NCBI GenBank assembly: GCA_020086605.1
Contig: JACBWW010000017.1
Span: 10,542,424-10,606,423, forward strand
Source of the DNA: Lanius collurio
Lineage: Eukaryota; Chordata; Aves; Passeriformes; Laniidae
Direction: 5' to 3'
DNA length: 64,000 nt
Shown here: positions 49,661 to 63,072 of the stretch, piece after piece
Numbering within the stretch: the stretch's first letter is position 1
How the letters are laid out: each line of letters opens with the position of its first letter
Made by a program: the position numbers and the translations under genes
The notes under the pieces: model-generated
Database searches by the model: none
Seen by the model: only the letters and a program-made list of their open reading frames with translations
What the model was told of the DNA's origin: nothing

Positions 49661-51929
49661 ACTGGTATATTGTTTTAATAAGGGACCGCAACTGGAGTGT
49701 CAAGCAAGAGTATTAAAATTGCATGTTTTATGATGGAAGTTAATCTCTTTCTGAATATGTTTTGAGGAGGCTGTTTAGTTTAATCAGGATGAGCTTCCTC
49801 CTCCAGTGCTGTGGCACAGGAGCAAAGGCACTAGAGAGGTGCACCCAGCCCGGTGTGATGCTCTGAGAGGTGTACTATGCTCATGCCCCCAGTCCAGCTT
49901 GGGGTGTGGGCAGCTGCCTCCCATATAGACCCACAGTGCCACCCTGTACCTCTGAGGACAGAATGGGGCCACCCCCAAGCTCTTGCTGATCTTTTCTCCC
50001 TGTTAAAAGAAAAGGAGGACTGAGAGTTGCTGGGCAGAAGCCTCTACCACAAGTGTTTAATGTGGTGGTCCTGCTGGAGTCACCAAGGCCATTAACCTCC
50101 TCTATAACCTACCAGACCTACTAATGCCACCTTCACCTACATGCAGTATTAGTGTCCACTAAATTAATTCATTAACCTTATTTGGAACTAATGGTCCAAA
50201 GTCATTAGAAACTGCTCTTCTTAATCAAGTGTGAGAGAGATTGCACAGAGCCAAGGAGTCTAGCAGACCGCATTATCTTATTACACTGTCATTTTCCCAG
50301 AAGTCGCAGATTAAGGAGCACTGGTGGTAGTGAGTCCACCTCAACGTCCTCTGAAGTGACTCTGTCAAGTGACTAGAAGCAGCACTGCTTTATTTCAGGC
50401 ATTTAACAGATGCCAGACTCTGCCATGTTGTTTGCAGGGCTGGAGTGGGCTTAATGAGACAAGATCACTTTCTGAGTATGCTTACGCAGAAAGGAAAAGG
50501 CAAGATTCCCTGAGAGCCCCAGACAGCGGATTAGCAAGATCACCAGTGACAGCTTTTGAGCTTTGAGCAGCAATGCCTTTTGTTCTGGTCAGAGGAAAAC
50601 AGCCTGTTTTGTAAAGGCACAGAGGAAATATAATAAGATAGCCTTTCCCAGCAATGTGCTTAGCAGTATTTAGGTTTTGACCATACATCTGAGTACCTAT
50701 CAATCCCTTCCCTCCTAATTTATGGCAAATAATTTCTATAAAGAGTGTTGCTTTATGCATTTTTGATGTGCTCTTCCTTATTCATTTCCATTTGACCTGT
50801 TTTTCCTACAATAAAATCCCATATATTTATAAATTCATGCTGAGAGCAAGGATTGCCATTTTGCTTTCACAGGGAATGTATTAGATAGAGCACTGCAGCC
50901 TGTATATACATGTGTATATATTATTGAGATGTAGTGATATATAGTCTTGCTTTAGTGGGGACATTCCTCCTGTCCATAGTTTACTGTTATGTTTTATTGC
51001 TCAAAATTAAACAACCAATGCATGGAGAAAGTTTTTTCCTCCCTGAAGGTCCACAGAAGGGAATCCATAGTAGTAAAAAAGTGATAACACAAACCTGCAC
51101 TGGACAGTGAAGTGAATGGCTGTGTAGGTTGGACTTTTTGTCCCTTTTTATTTTTCCTATAAACCTTAAAATGCAACCCTGACAATGCTGACCAAAGGAG
51201 TGAGATGCAGCGTACTACATTTCACAGTCACACTTTGTGATTCTAGAAACTTTTGCAACTATTTTTCTATTAGAAATAAATCTTTGTTTTTGTTTGGGAG
51301 AGGAAGGAATGAAGGGAAGAGGAAGGGATGTTCTGCTCCATTACTTTGATGCAGTCTCCAAGCATGAACAAACTTCCTTGAAAGAGTAAATAGTGGCTGA
51401 TTTCTGCTTCACTAGAGCCACTTTGTTCTCTGCTACCCTGAGTCTGAGGAGCACAGATAGTTTCAACCTGCCTAGATTTATGGACTGATAAAACAAAGGG
51501 AGGGTCTCCTGCAAATGAGCTTGGATCCACCAAGACAATCCCAGCGGTCAGTGACACAGACCAGGCTTATCCCATAGCTGGGCAGGGGGTCAAATGGCAT
51601 TCCTTACATCTCCTCCCAGCTTTTCTTAAAACTTCATATTTAAGAAGGTTATAGTTTTTGGAGTTTATTGTGTCGCAGGTACCCTTCTTAGCCAACATTA
51701 ACGCTGTTATGAGGGTGCAAGGTTTTAACACTGTAAGGAGCACTGTTGGAGTGGAGGGCTTTTTAAAGGGGTACGGCTTAGAAATGGGGTGCTTCTGCTA
51801 CCTAGGGTGTTCAGCCACGGGATTTAAGGATGAGGACAGAGAGGGGGTCCTTTTCCCTTCGATAGAAAGTAGCAGAGATGTCTTTAAAAGCAGAAGGATG
51901 CAGCCAGCATAAGTTTGCCTGAAGAAGGC

Positions 51930-52420
51930 TGCGGCCCCGCAGCATTCCCACGGCAGTCGGCTGGGTCCGCTGCTGCGGGCTGCGCCCGGATGCTTGCCGG
52001 GGGCACCGAGACCAGCCCATGTGTTTGCTTCCCCCGCAGATAAGTGTGGAGACACGATCAAAATTTTAAGCCCCGGGTACCTCACGTCTCCGGGCTACCC
52101 GCAGTCCTACCACCCCAGCCAGAAGTGCGAGTGGCTGATCCAGGCGCCGGAGCCCTACCAGCGCATCATGATCAACTTCAACCCGCACTTCGACCTGGAG
52201 GACCGCGACTGCAAGTGAGTGCGGGAGTGCCGCGGAGCGCCACGGCGACACCTGCCGGCCGCCGCGGGCGCTCGGCGGGCGTGCTCCGGGCCGCGGAGGG
52301 GGCGGGGGTGTGCGCGGTAAAAATGTCTTTGCAGCTTTCTGAGGGGCTTGTAAGCTGCGTCCGCCCGGTGCTCTGCGAGCGGGTGGCGGTGGTGATGCGC
52401 GGAGTGCGGGTGCGGTTGTG
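51930..52420. promoter_or_regulatory. Second CpG-rich patch around NRP1 exon 2
   Basis: CpG density rises sharply at about 51930 and falls after about 52420, centred on coding exon 2 and the first 200 bp of intron 2, with no high-CpG sequence between it and the promoter island at 48.96 kb. It could be an intragenic CpG island, an alternative promoter, or GC enrichment of a conserved exon. No start site can be assigned. Confidence 0.45.
52040..52214 (+). CDS. NRP1: Neuropilin-1, coding exon 2 (start of CUB a1 domain)
   Basis: This 175-nt exon encodes residues 23-80 plus two bases of the next Lys codon. The peptide includes the NRP1 hallmarks CGDTIKI, SPGYLTSPGYP, CEWLIQAP and RIMINFNPHFDLEDRDC, nearly identical to the human protein. 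It is the first half of CUB domain a1, which takes part in semaphorin binding. Cys25 and Cys52 are 27 residues apart, matching human Cys27-Cys54, which form the first disulfide. Cys80 corresponds to human Cys82, whose partner lies in the next exon. The acceptor is a pyrimidine run ending CCCCCGCAG, and the donor is GCAA|GTGAGT, so the following intron is phase 2. Visible differences from human are conservative (Gln for Glu before KCEW, Glu for Asp before PYQ). No frameshift or stop is present. The CDS continues beyond the window. Confidence 0.98.
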
Positions 52421-52950
52421 GTGAGGCACCGTTTGTTGGCCCGCTTGCTTTTTTAAGTCTCTTGTTTGAGTTTGAGAAAGGAGTTCCTTTTCCGTTTGCA
52501 CCCCCGCCACTACAAACAGTTCGTGGAAGAGACAGGCCATTTATAAATTGCCAAATCTTCTTAACGCAGAGTTGTCTGGCATTTACTGTCACCCTTCAAG
52601 AGGCAGGGGATTGGAGGACTGATGGTCATATTTCCTTCTTTCTCCCCTTGCTGCTGATTTATAGCCAGTAGCTTTTCTTTCCCCTCCTCCTGCTCTCCTG
52701 TAGTGCTCTGAGAGGAGGAAGGAGGGAGCTGAGGCTCCCTTTGTCCCCTGTCCTCGCATTCCCTTTGACCGCCCGTTCCAAAAGTGAGAAGGGGAATCAA
52801 AACCTCCCAGAAGCTGTTCTCCACTTTTCCCCAAATCTGTAAATCTCACAGCTTGCACAAGGCAACACATGGTCAGATCATTCCCCTCTTCAACATGCAC
52901 TCTGAATTCAGCCTGCTTGTTTCACGAAGAAAGTATTTTAGTGATTCATT

Positions 52951-53002
52951 ATTTAAGTATTTCTCGTGTATCATAGTTATTTAAATATTTCTTGTGTATC
53001 AC
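52951..53002. repeat. 28-bp imperfect tandem duplication
   Basis: ATTTAAGTATTTCTCGTGTA and, 28 bp further, ATTTAAATATTTCTTGTGTA are adjacent imperfect copies near the start of NRP1 intron 2. Confidence 0.85.
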
Positions 53003-56000
53003 AATTTTTTGTCCCCTTCTGATAACTGCAAGAGAGTTGCTGTTCATTAATGTTACCAGTCAAGATTTTCTCTGCATGTCGGAAAGATTAAACTCAATAG
53101 CCAGTGGTGTTTGGTATTTCATGGGAGTATACAGGATTTGGTGTCACAAAATGATGCTCAGTTTATCAGAAGTCGTTGTGATAGACCATGAGATTAGAGT
53201 GTTGGACTTGGGGAAAGAGAGCAACTGTACTCAAGCACTTAATTTTTGCCACGCACATCTTTGTCCTATTATTTAATAAATTGATTACTTAGATGACAGC
53301 TATTGTTTTCTCTTGAAATGAAGTTTTTTAATGATGCATTGTGGTGCTTTGTTGCTTTTGTGGTATTTTATAAGCACTTATAGATTAGCATTTCAGTGCC
53401 ACAGTTGAGTGATAATGCAGGAAAACCCTGTGCTCATAAAACTAAACTGACTCTTGCGAAAATGAGTTTTTACTGTGGTGTTGGAGCTGCAGCTCATATT
53501 CACACCATATGTTCACACACTGACTTCCCATTCTTTAATTTTTAATGTCTTGTACTCAGGCAATGAGTCACTTCCCTGTGTCCTCCTGATACAGGTTTTG
53601 CTTTCATTCTGTGGAACACTAATGCTGTAAAATATTTGTCACTCTTTGTCTCTTAGATAGAAATTAGGAAATTAAATCAAGCATATTTTGGTGTCAAATC
53701 CTCTTCCTCCCTTGCTAGAATGCATGTTTTTCCAACTCTGTAAAACCAACATGGTCTTTGGCAGCAGTAAAATGGTGTACAGCATACAATTATTTGAAGA
53801 ACAAGTAATCTTTGTGGCACAGTGTTGTGCTAAACAGTGCTAGACTGAGCTGAACTGGGTCCAGGGAAAGGATTGACTCCCTCCCTCTGTTGCTTCCTTC
53901 TCAGTGTTCATTGTCCACTCTCCCTGCTGCATTATTTCTTCCCCTGAAACGGAGCCCAAAGCAGTAATGAGATGGTAGTGGGTGGAAGAAAGTCTCTCAA
54001 CAGGGTTGTTTGCATTGTCTTTGCAGTGTGTGATGGTGATGACTTTACCATTATTTCGTCTGTGCTGAAATGCTAATTTTCTAGGCTATGCTAAATTACT
54101 CAGCTGCTACTTCATTTATATTGAAAATTGCTCTTTTTAGCTTGAGAGGGATTGTATTTGTGCAAAAAAAAAACCAAAACAAAAAAACTTAGGACAAGAA
54201 CAACAGAAAAATTATTTCAGCAGCAGGAATTTGTCAACAATCTCCATTGTGTGAAATTTCAGCATCTACTTGCAAAATTCACATTCCTTGTACTGAATAT
54301 CGAATACAACAGTCGGTTAATGCAATAAATATATTACAAGATTTTTTTGTTTTCCAGCTAAATATATTTTGTTTTTCTAATATGCTTAGTGTATTAGAAA
54401 CCCAGTCAGCAATCTAAAAATGTGTAATTTAAGTTACACTCTATTGAAAGGTTTAGCACTGGAAATTAATAAGCACTTAAATATGAAATGCAGATAGAAA
54501 ATGAGAGATAAGGGAATTCATGTCTGGGAACAAAAAACGTCCCATACAATTAGAGTAGACTAGAGAAGATTAGCTTGCTGGCCTAGCTCCCAAAATCCTC
54601 TTTATAATGCTGTTCATTGCATCTTGGACCTTAGTTAGCATCGAAAACAACTTTAATAACAAGGACCCCTGACTTTGGAAAGGTTACCTTCTTGTTTCGT
54701 AGTGCCAACAAGAATATGAAGAGGCTTTACCTAACTTTAAAAAATATTGCTCTATACAGAGGTCTAGATGTATTGAAATGTAAAACTGGTGAAAGGTTTA
54801 TTCTCTGAGGAGAATCAAAAGCAGCACATTTAAGCATTCGCTGTTACTGAAGTTGTTCCCAGTTAGTCTCTTTGTATATTAGGGTTTGGAATTAATTTAA
54901 GAATATGCCCTTGATTTACCTACTTATTATGCTATGCTCTAATGAATAAGTATTTCTCAAATGACTGCTAATAAAATTCATATATGTATGTTTTTCTGAC
55001 AATCAGGACCATTTGAGTTGTTCTAAATTTCAAGTAAACATGGTGAAAATTCCTTTTTCTCTGGAGGCATTCTGAACTTCTACAGTTTTACACTTTTACA
55101 GTTTTGGTGAATAAAGATACACAAATAATTAAAAATATGTTCACACAAGCTAGGTTCATCTAATAAAAAGTCTTCTAGATGGAACTACTTAACCCAGTAT
55201 TTCCATAATGCTGGTATCGACAAGAAGTACACAAACATGTCAACCACAGATTGTTATCAAGGACATATATAATGAAAAAATACATAGTCTCTTTTAACTC
55301 TAATGAGTGTTATGCCTCCTCTTCAGGAGGCCAAGAAACAGAAATTATGGTTGTGCTTTAAGAGAAAAGTAGTTTTTGTTTGCCATTTTGCCTTTTCTCA
55401 AGCAAGTCCCAATAATAAGCATGCATTTTTGGAGTCAGGAGCATGGTTAAAATGAATAGAAGAGACAAAACATATGGCCACATATTAGTTAAAATGCTCC
55501 AGTGTTTGTTGCATGTGGTAAATGCTTTTCAGCACTTAGTGCAAGCTGTACAAGTCTCGTGTTGCTGAAGTATCCTACTGTGTAAATGTAGCCATCTTGA
55601 ATCTAGTAAAACTTTATACCTAGATAATAAACAAGAATGTCACTGATACAGTACTTTGAATTTATGGAACTTTTCCGGTTTCCCAGCAATGCACACTATC
55701 AGCATGATAATTTATAATGGTTTGTGACAAATGTTGCTGAGCAAAGAGGTGTGTGGTTACATTCAGATCAGATGTCATTATCTGGGGAGCAATAAAAATT
55801 TCACAGACACTAGGTTAAAAACATTAAGAAAATGAATGTGAAGCTTCAGAAGGAAAGAGCTTAAGAAAGGTGGAGGGTTGGGTAGAGAAAGCCCAATAGT
55901 GGTTTCCTTACTGACAAATTATTAACTTTGTTGCCAGACTTGACTGTATTTTTTTACAAGGTTTTCATATATATGCCACACAGCACTGTTTTTTTAATAG

Positions 56001-59000
56001 CCATCATTTATAGATGTAGAAAATAAATATCATCCTTGCTTAACACTTGTGGATTATGTACAGCAATGCTGTCAAATCACTCAGAATGGAAAAATTGCCC
56101 ATTTTGGAAACACTCAAGTTATAGGAGAGATGTCATAGATAATTACTCTTCATATTGCATTTACTAGGGATTAATTACATGGATGAGAGTAGAGCTTTAT
56201 AGAAAATTGTGGTCAGCAATAGAATACAGAGCAAAAAATATTTATGTGTGTTTATATAGAAGAAAATGGCTCCTCCAGGTCCTTGAGTAAGGAAGAAAGC
56301 AAAGGTATTCAGACCTACAGAGGGAAAGTATAGCTCCACATAACTCCTATAGACCTTAATGATGTTAGGAATTCATCCATACATTTTATTTCTAAATAAT
56401 GTCAATGGATTTATGCTACAAATCTGTAGGTATAACAAACTCAGGCTGGTAAAATAAACAGGAGCAAGCAAAGTCATGGCTCAGCCTTCCTTTAGTTTCT
56501 GTGGAGTTTAAGATTTTATTTGCTTTTGTCTAAATCCTGGTTCCTGTTCTTCCGTGCAGCAAGGTCTGCTTTGTGCAGACCTTGTGCCTCACAGTTGTTC
56601 CTTTTGTTCAGGGGCTGTTCAAGCCCTTTGGGTTGAGCTGATGGGAGTAAGAGTGCCCATGTCCTTGGTGCCCTCCTGCAGCACCACCCATGAAGGATCC
56701 TGCTGGGCTGCCCATTGAGCCTGTCAGAAGGGTCCTGCCATCAGCTGCACACAGCAGCACCTGTGAGCTGCTCCCACAAACTGCCCCAAGGATATCTCAG
56801 GGGAAGGGGCAGTCTGGGCCCAGTACAGCCCTACTGCCTAGGGAAGCTGTGGGAACTTTGCCCTCCACTCCCACAGAGCTGTCTCTCATCATTCTTGATG
56901 ACTGTGGGGAAGGGTTCAGCACAGGCCCTGTAGGATGGTTAATGACTGTATCAGTTGTTTGGATAGCAAACATCAGTCAGAGCTTCCTAATTCCCTCTGC
57001 CCGGCCACCGTGGGGCTCGGCAGGCAGAGAGTGCCTGCAGCTGACAAGGCAGGGTGAGCAGCAGAGCAGCTCAGGAACAGTCACTCAGGTTTGTGGAAGG
57101 CAGAGGTTGTGTTTGCCCACTGCTGAGCAGAGAGGTCTGAAGGATCCAAGGCCTCTGAGCTTTCCAACAGAAACACGGCTTTACTGGCTCAGCTCCATCA
57201 GCTAAGCATCAGCACTGGCCCTTTAGTGGGTTTCAGCAGGACAAGGTATCCAGGAGAGGTGGAAATGCCCCCTCCTCACTGCTGGGGGCAGCTGGAAGGA
57301 TTCCCACACTCCCCTGCTTGCTCTGAACGAATCCACCCAGCCCACACATGTGGAGTCACTCCACCACGGGCTGCACTGCCCAGGCAGAGGTGAGCAGTGG
57401 CCTGGGCATCTCTGTGTCAAAGCCAGAGCGGGATGTGGGCGCTGACATGCCAGGAAGGCCATACCTGGGCTGAAGAGGCAGCATCTTACCCGTTTTGGCT
57501 CTCTCAAGGGCTGTTTGGGGTTACCAAGAGATTAATTGGAAGTACTAAAGGGGTGAAGGGGGCCATCCTTCATTCTCTTCCTAAAACAAGAAACAGTGGT
57601 TTTGGCTTAGTTTTAGATGAGTTGTTGCAGTAGGTTTGGGGGCCATGTGGTATCTCATGTTTCTGGGTGCACTTTGAGGGAATTTCTCTGCTTTATATAA
57701 AGCACATGAAAGGCTTTCTCAGGGAGCACTTAGCTAGATCCAGACAGCTCTTCTGATGACCACTGCTATTTGGTACCCTCCACAAGGCTGCAGGAAAGGT
57801 TTCTGTCAAGGAAAGCAATCAGCCCAGAGCCTGTGCAGGATCAGGGAAGCAGAAAACCCTTGTATCCTGAAAGCTCTTCCTTAGCTTAAAGGTTCTGCAT
57901 TATGAAAGTATAGACGATGTTCTCTTCGCCACAAGATTCCACATGTGTTTGCACACATAGATGCAACTATCTAAAGCTACTGTTATTTTCTTGTGCTTTC
58001 AGGACTAAATAAGAGTTAAAAGAAGTTGGAAATTATATTGGTTTTCTGATTATAGTGTAATGAAAAAATTCCTTTGGCTTTTATCCAAGAAGTTAACTCT
58101 TGTGAAAGTCTCTATTGTCAAACTGTTTAACAATTTGTTCTTTTAGAGGAGTGCTTTGAGTTTGAGTTTTCTAAGAAAAAGGTATTAAGAATGCCATGAC
58201 CAAACTGCCTGGTCGTAGCTAGAGAGTCTGTGCTAGCCCATGTTCAGGGCTGAGGGGCTGGATGTAGAGCCTAGTGTTGCACTCTGTGTATGGGTGCATT
58301 CCCTGTCTTGACTTGGGTCTCCATACAGTAGCATTATAGAACTATAAAACTAGTCATATATGGGTATTTCTATTAATCTGAACAGTTAACTGCGAGTAGA
58401 ATTCTGTCTAGATGTGCTACAACCAGATGCCCTTCAGACAGGACAAATTTGAGGGTCAAACATGGATTCCCTTAAACCTAATCCTCCATGCTTTCTGTGG
58501 ACAGAGATAAACAAATTCAGAACAAAGGTCTTAGTCCTTTCTAAATTGAAACCCAGAGTTGTTGGAATTAACCCCATGAAACTCTCAATACATTTTCAGC
58601 TGATCCCATACTGCTCTTCTCTCCATCCTCCTCTCCTGTGCTAATCCAATTGAAACAAAAAACCTATGTGTTTCTGTTAGTTTCTTACTTTCTTAATTAT
58701 AGTTTATTGCAAACTATAACATTGGATCATAATTTGATAATTATGATACAGGGATTTTGATGCAGCTGATGAGAAACCAAATTAAATTATCTTCTTTTGT
58801 AGTATTTCCAAAGAATGAAATTATGTCTGAAAACTGGATATACATGCACTCACATGTATATTATGATACGATGATATACTTATATATCACACTAAACTGC
58901 TTGGATATAGGCATATGTTACGTGCACCTCTTTAGGACTGTGCATATATACACGTATTTTTGTCTATGTTATATATTTCTTAGTTTATGTAGAAGTTCCT

Positions 59001-59009
59001 AAAGTAAAT

Positions 59010-59165
59010 CTACTAATTAAAGCACTAATGCCCATCTTAAGGCTGATAATTAGGTATAAAGAGAAAAAAGAGACAGGATTAGTGTTCAGATCATGTTCCA
59101 AATGCCTCTTAATTGGGTGTTTGTAATCAATCCTGATTGCAAGAGGCAGTGGTTTGGCAGAATAA
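59010..59165. promoter_or_regulatory. Possible conserved non-coding element in NRP1 intron 2
   Basis: CTACTAATTAAAGCACTAAT, GCTGATAATTAGG, CTCTTAATTGGGTG and GTAATCAATCCTGATTGCAA cluster TAATTA/TAATTG cores and a CAATCCTGATTG near-palindrome. The arrangement is typical of homeodomain-bound enhancers. Motif content is the only support. Confidence 0.25.
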
Positions 59166-60600
59166 AGAATGAAAAAGGCTTAGCCCTACTATTTTCCTGT
59201 TAGTTGACTTGGCCGTAGTATTTTAGCACAGAACCCAGTGTCAAACAAGGTAATTTTGTCAGCCTTAGCAATCCTTACAAAAAAAAATTTAAAAATCTTT
59301 TCTAATGACATTTTTTCAAGCTAAAAACTCTGTCAAGCTAGAGAGTTATTTTTATCCAGAAACTTAAAAATTGTTTTCAAGGGAACCGTAGGAAAGACTT
59401 TGTTCTCTTGGCCTCTATCCACCACTGACTTCGGAAATCATGTCTGAGTTCACTGTGGTTTTTTCATTGCATTGACCTTGGTACTTTTCTCACCAAGCCA
59501 CAGTTTTCCATCATAAAACCACACAGCTTGGTATAATGATTATTTCTTTATCCCGAGTAACCAAACAATTTTTTAAACAGGGTGACAGATTTCCCTCTTG
59601 CACTGTGGGAAGCAAGCACCTGGCCATTTCCAAATAGACTTTTAATGAACTTCCTGAAGGAGATTTGAGAGAAGTTTAATAAGTCACCTGCCAACTTTTT
59701 GGGAGCATAGGTCATTTCTTTTCTGCAGGAATTCACAAAAATGTGAGAATAACCCCCTTCCCAAGTCCTAAAGTTCCATGGAGGAAATTGATTTTCATGG
59801 GCAATATCAAAGGTTTTTAAAAATGTAACCTCAGAAATCAAATTTCTGATTGTTTCTCACATATAAGGCACTGTGAAACTCTGTGATCCACAGAGCTGGT
59901 TATGATGTGTGTGAACTTTATAATAATTAATTTAAACAAGAACAGATTGTGCATATTTGGATTCAGCTTGCAGGTTAATATCATTACAAGTATTTTACGT
60001 AATGCTATAAAATGAAGAATTTAGATGGCTCAAAAGGACCATTGAGAAAATATCTCCATATGTGGAAGAGACACCCATTTAATGTGACGATTTCTTCCAG
60101 AAGAAACTATGCACATCCCAGAAGCACTATAACCAGCTGCTGTTCAGGAGAAACTGGGCAGTTGTCAGCTGCCTTCCACACTGACGTGGAGTTGCAGTGG
60201 CCACATGTCCCATACCTCCCCTAAATACACATGGACTGAGCCTCACACTGAGTGAGAGCCTGGATTAATCCCTTCCCTACCCTCCCAGCACTTGGGCCCC
60301 ATTGCACGTTTGTGCTCTGGGCTGCTCTGTTCCCCCACATGAAGACACAGCCCATCAGAAATGTGGAGTGGGAACGGGATTGGAGCACCCCGCTGCAGGC
60401 GGGGCAGGACTGACCTCACGGCTCAGCCCTGTGCTGGGGCCGTGCCATTCTTTGAAAAAAAGATACCACTAGTCCTTTTTCTTTCTTTTTTTTTTTTTTA
60501 ACAACACTCCTTATTAACTTGAATTGGTGACCTAGAGAATACTAGAGGTCTGTTCACACTGGAGTGATTATTCTGCCTCAAGCTTTGAGAAATGCTCCCT

Positions 60601-60700
60601 CAAAGCCAAAGTTTTGCTCATTTACATAAACAGTCACACTGAAGTCAACTAAAACAACATACTCGCTTGAGCAGGGCTCATGAGTAGGACATACATTTCT
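60601..60700. repeat. Ancient amniote repeat fragment
   Basis: CAGTCACACTGAAGTCAACT, then a CGCTTGAGCAGGGCTCATGA segment, parallels the reverse form of the same old repeat group (CCATTGAAGTCAATGG...GAGTAAAGACTGCAGGA). Located in NRP1 intron 2; the match is weak. Confidence 0.33.
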
Positions 60701-61605
60701 GGCCCCACACAAATTGATAAGTGCTTTTTATAACAGTGTTTTTCAGCTATTTGCAGAGTAACTTACAGTACAGTACAAGGTTCAGCCTCATACTTCATGG
60801 ATCACCATAAATAGGTTATCAGTTCTTCTCCAGCTCTTAGCTCTAAGTCGTGAATGTTTGGGACAAGTTACTGAGGGCATGAGTAAGAATCAAAGTTTGC
60901 CTTCTTTTGCCAATCTGTCATTAAGCCAGACAACTTCTACTGACTTTCTTCTAATGTATTCATCTGTAACAAGGGATGTAGATCAGCAATTTAGAAAAGG
61001 TTTAGCTTGATCACCATGCAGAAATGCAGGCTGTGCTGCCTATTTCCATAGATCACACCGCTTTGCCAGATGCAAAATGAGAGGCTTACATCCCTCATGC
61101 TAAAAGCCCTTCTTAGAGGAAATCCTAGGCTGTCGCTTCATTTGAGTAGCTTTAGCTAAGTCTAGAAAAATATGCAAAGGTAGCTCTTAAATAGAAAACT
61201 TTTTTTTTCATGTTTCAAAGTCATCTCCATAATCTGTTTTGGAGACAGAGGCATGAGATATATTAACATGGAAGGCATATATTCTGATTGCTGAGTGGTT
61301 TTTGACATTCCCAGAAAACCCCTGGGACTTTGTGTCACAGTTCTGTAAACTTTATCTATTTGTATATTCATATCTGGGCCTAAATCCAAAACTTCTTTAC
61401 ATGCATTACAGCAGACAGCTTAGGTTCATCTCCTTGTGTTCCAGATGGCAAGCAGTTAAATCAGGTACACATTTTAACCACTCCACATAGTCTAATGCTC
61501 TAATGCGTTTCAAGAGTTTTCCAATGTGTTCTAATAGCACGTAGACTATATAATGTAAGTATATAAAATAGATAGAGGACTACATAGAGCTGTGAAGCAA
61601 TTGAA

Positions 61606-61650
61606 GACAGCTCCACTGATGCCAGTAGAGCTGCACCTGCTAATAGCTCA
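61606..61650. repeat. Ancient amniote repeat fragment
   Basis: GCTCCACTGATGCCAGTAGA followed by GCTGCACCTGCTAATAGCTC resembles the CCATTGACTTCAGTGGAGCTACACC...AGCTGAGG form of this old repeat group. Located in NRP1 intron 2. Confidence 0.4.
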
Positions 61651-63009
61651 AACACAAAATACCATAAGTATATTGTATTATGTTCCTTACTGGTTTCCAT
61701 TTTCATTTATTCTCCCCAGTTACACTAGATGAAGGCCTTCTAACAGTATAATAGCCATCTTTATCTCATTTCTCTGACATAATTTTCAAGCTCCTTATTA
61801 CTGTTGAACAGGGTAGCTAATAGTGCCCAAATTGCTTCTCATTCTTCTCATTATAGTAAGTCACTATTCAAGAAACCAGTGCTGTTCATCCTTTCCCACA
61901 CAAGTAGCTCTCCCCCAAACTAAACTTAAGACTTACCTCCAAGCACCAGTCTCACATTTGCAATTAGACACCTTCTACTGGCTATTACATTTATACTTTG
62001 CACATTTTTACACTGATAAACTAACTGTACCCATGTACTCCTTGATATTTTAATCTTTGGCTTCTAAGCCTAGTCTTCATGCACTGATTTTTGCACCAAT
62101 GTAATTATTTCAATTAAGGGGTTTTTGTGTATAGTTGAAACAATTCAGCATGCACTGGGGGATAGATATATTCCAGTATAAGTATGTCTAATGTCAATAC
62201 TTTTGCAGAATAAACCTTGCTAATGTCAGCAGTTTGTAGCCAAGACTGTACTGTTTATAAAGGTTTCTAAACTGGTAAAGCTATAGTGCCTGTAAAAACA
62301 ATGTATAGACTACATCTGTGTGATATAACTAGTCACAAATGTTAATACAGGATTTGGGATATTGTATTAGCTAAATTTGTCAGCAAAAGTTAATTGGATT
62401 GCCTTACTGATTGCAAGTTGCAGATTGCAATATAGATGTAGGTGTGCATATTGAGGTCCTTCCTGACACATCCATTTTCTCCCAGCTTTTCGTCTTCAAA
62501 CAAAAGCTTAGCCAAAGTGTCTAAGCTAAGCAGTTCCTCTGCCTGCTGCAGCTTGTGCTTTCCAGGAAGGTATTTTTGAACTTGTGTTACTAGGCAGCTA
62601 CATAAATTATTGTGGTGTGACCTTCAAGCACCTCACTTACTCCATGGAAATTATCCATATGCACACTCTCAACCTGTGATCTTCTAAATGACATGTAAGT
62701 TTCTTGGTTATTCCTCCCCCATACCTGAAATTACAAAGTAAAAACATACTCATAGGTGTAACCACAGCTCATCTGATGCTCTGAAATCAAACTGAGTACT
62801 CTGAAAATAAATATCTGATCACCAGGTAACTTTTGCATGTCCCCATATGCTCAGCATAGAAAAGAAAATAAATCCTTCCTTTCAACATCCCAGCTTCAGC
62901 TCTTTCTCATCTGAAAGATACCAGATAATTTTGATTTAAATATGTAAAGAAAGAAAGCTGTTTTTCATGGGCCATACTCCTAATTTGGAGACAGATCCAA
63001 TTTGTTTAA

Positions 63010-63072
63010 AGATCATTCTACTGAACTTAGTGGAACCCCAGTGATTTGTATCAGCTGAGTGAGGAGCTGACT
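63010..63072. repeat. Ancient amniote repeat fragment
   Basis: CTACTGAACTTAGTGGAACC, then CCAGTGATTTGTATCAGCTG and GAGGAGCTGA, matches the CACTGACTTCAGTGGA...GATTTACACCAGCTGAGGA pattern common in sauropsid DNA. Located about 270 bp before the MIR-like fossil. Confidence 0.45.

Larger units (their letters stand above)
48775..52039 (+). other. NRP1: NRP1 intron 1
   Basis: Phase-1 GT-AG intron of 3,265 bp between the signal-peptide exon and the first CUB exon. It opens GTGAGT and closes with a pyrimidine-rich stretch and CCGCAG. Its first ~190 bp are still CpG-rich and belong to the promoter island, and its last ~100 bp enter a second GC-rich patch around exon 2. Between them the sequence is AT-rich with several blocks dense in ATTA/TAAT cores, listed separately. 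No coding exon or recognisable repeat was found inside it. Confidence 0.93.

Noticed and set aside
56690..57205. 171-codon frame in NRP1 intron 2
   Set aside because: Lies in a moderately GC-rich block; no domain, signal or family resemblance, and no splice context tying it to a gene.
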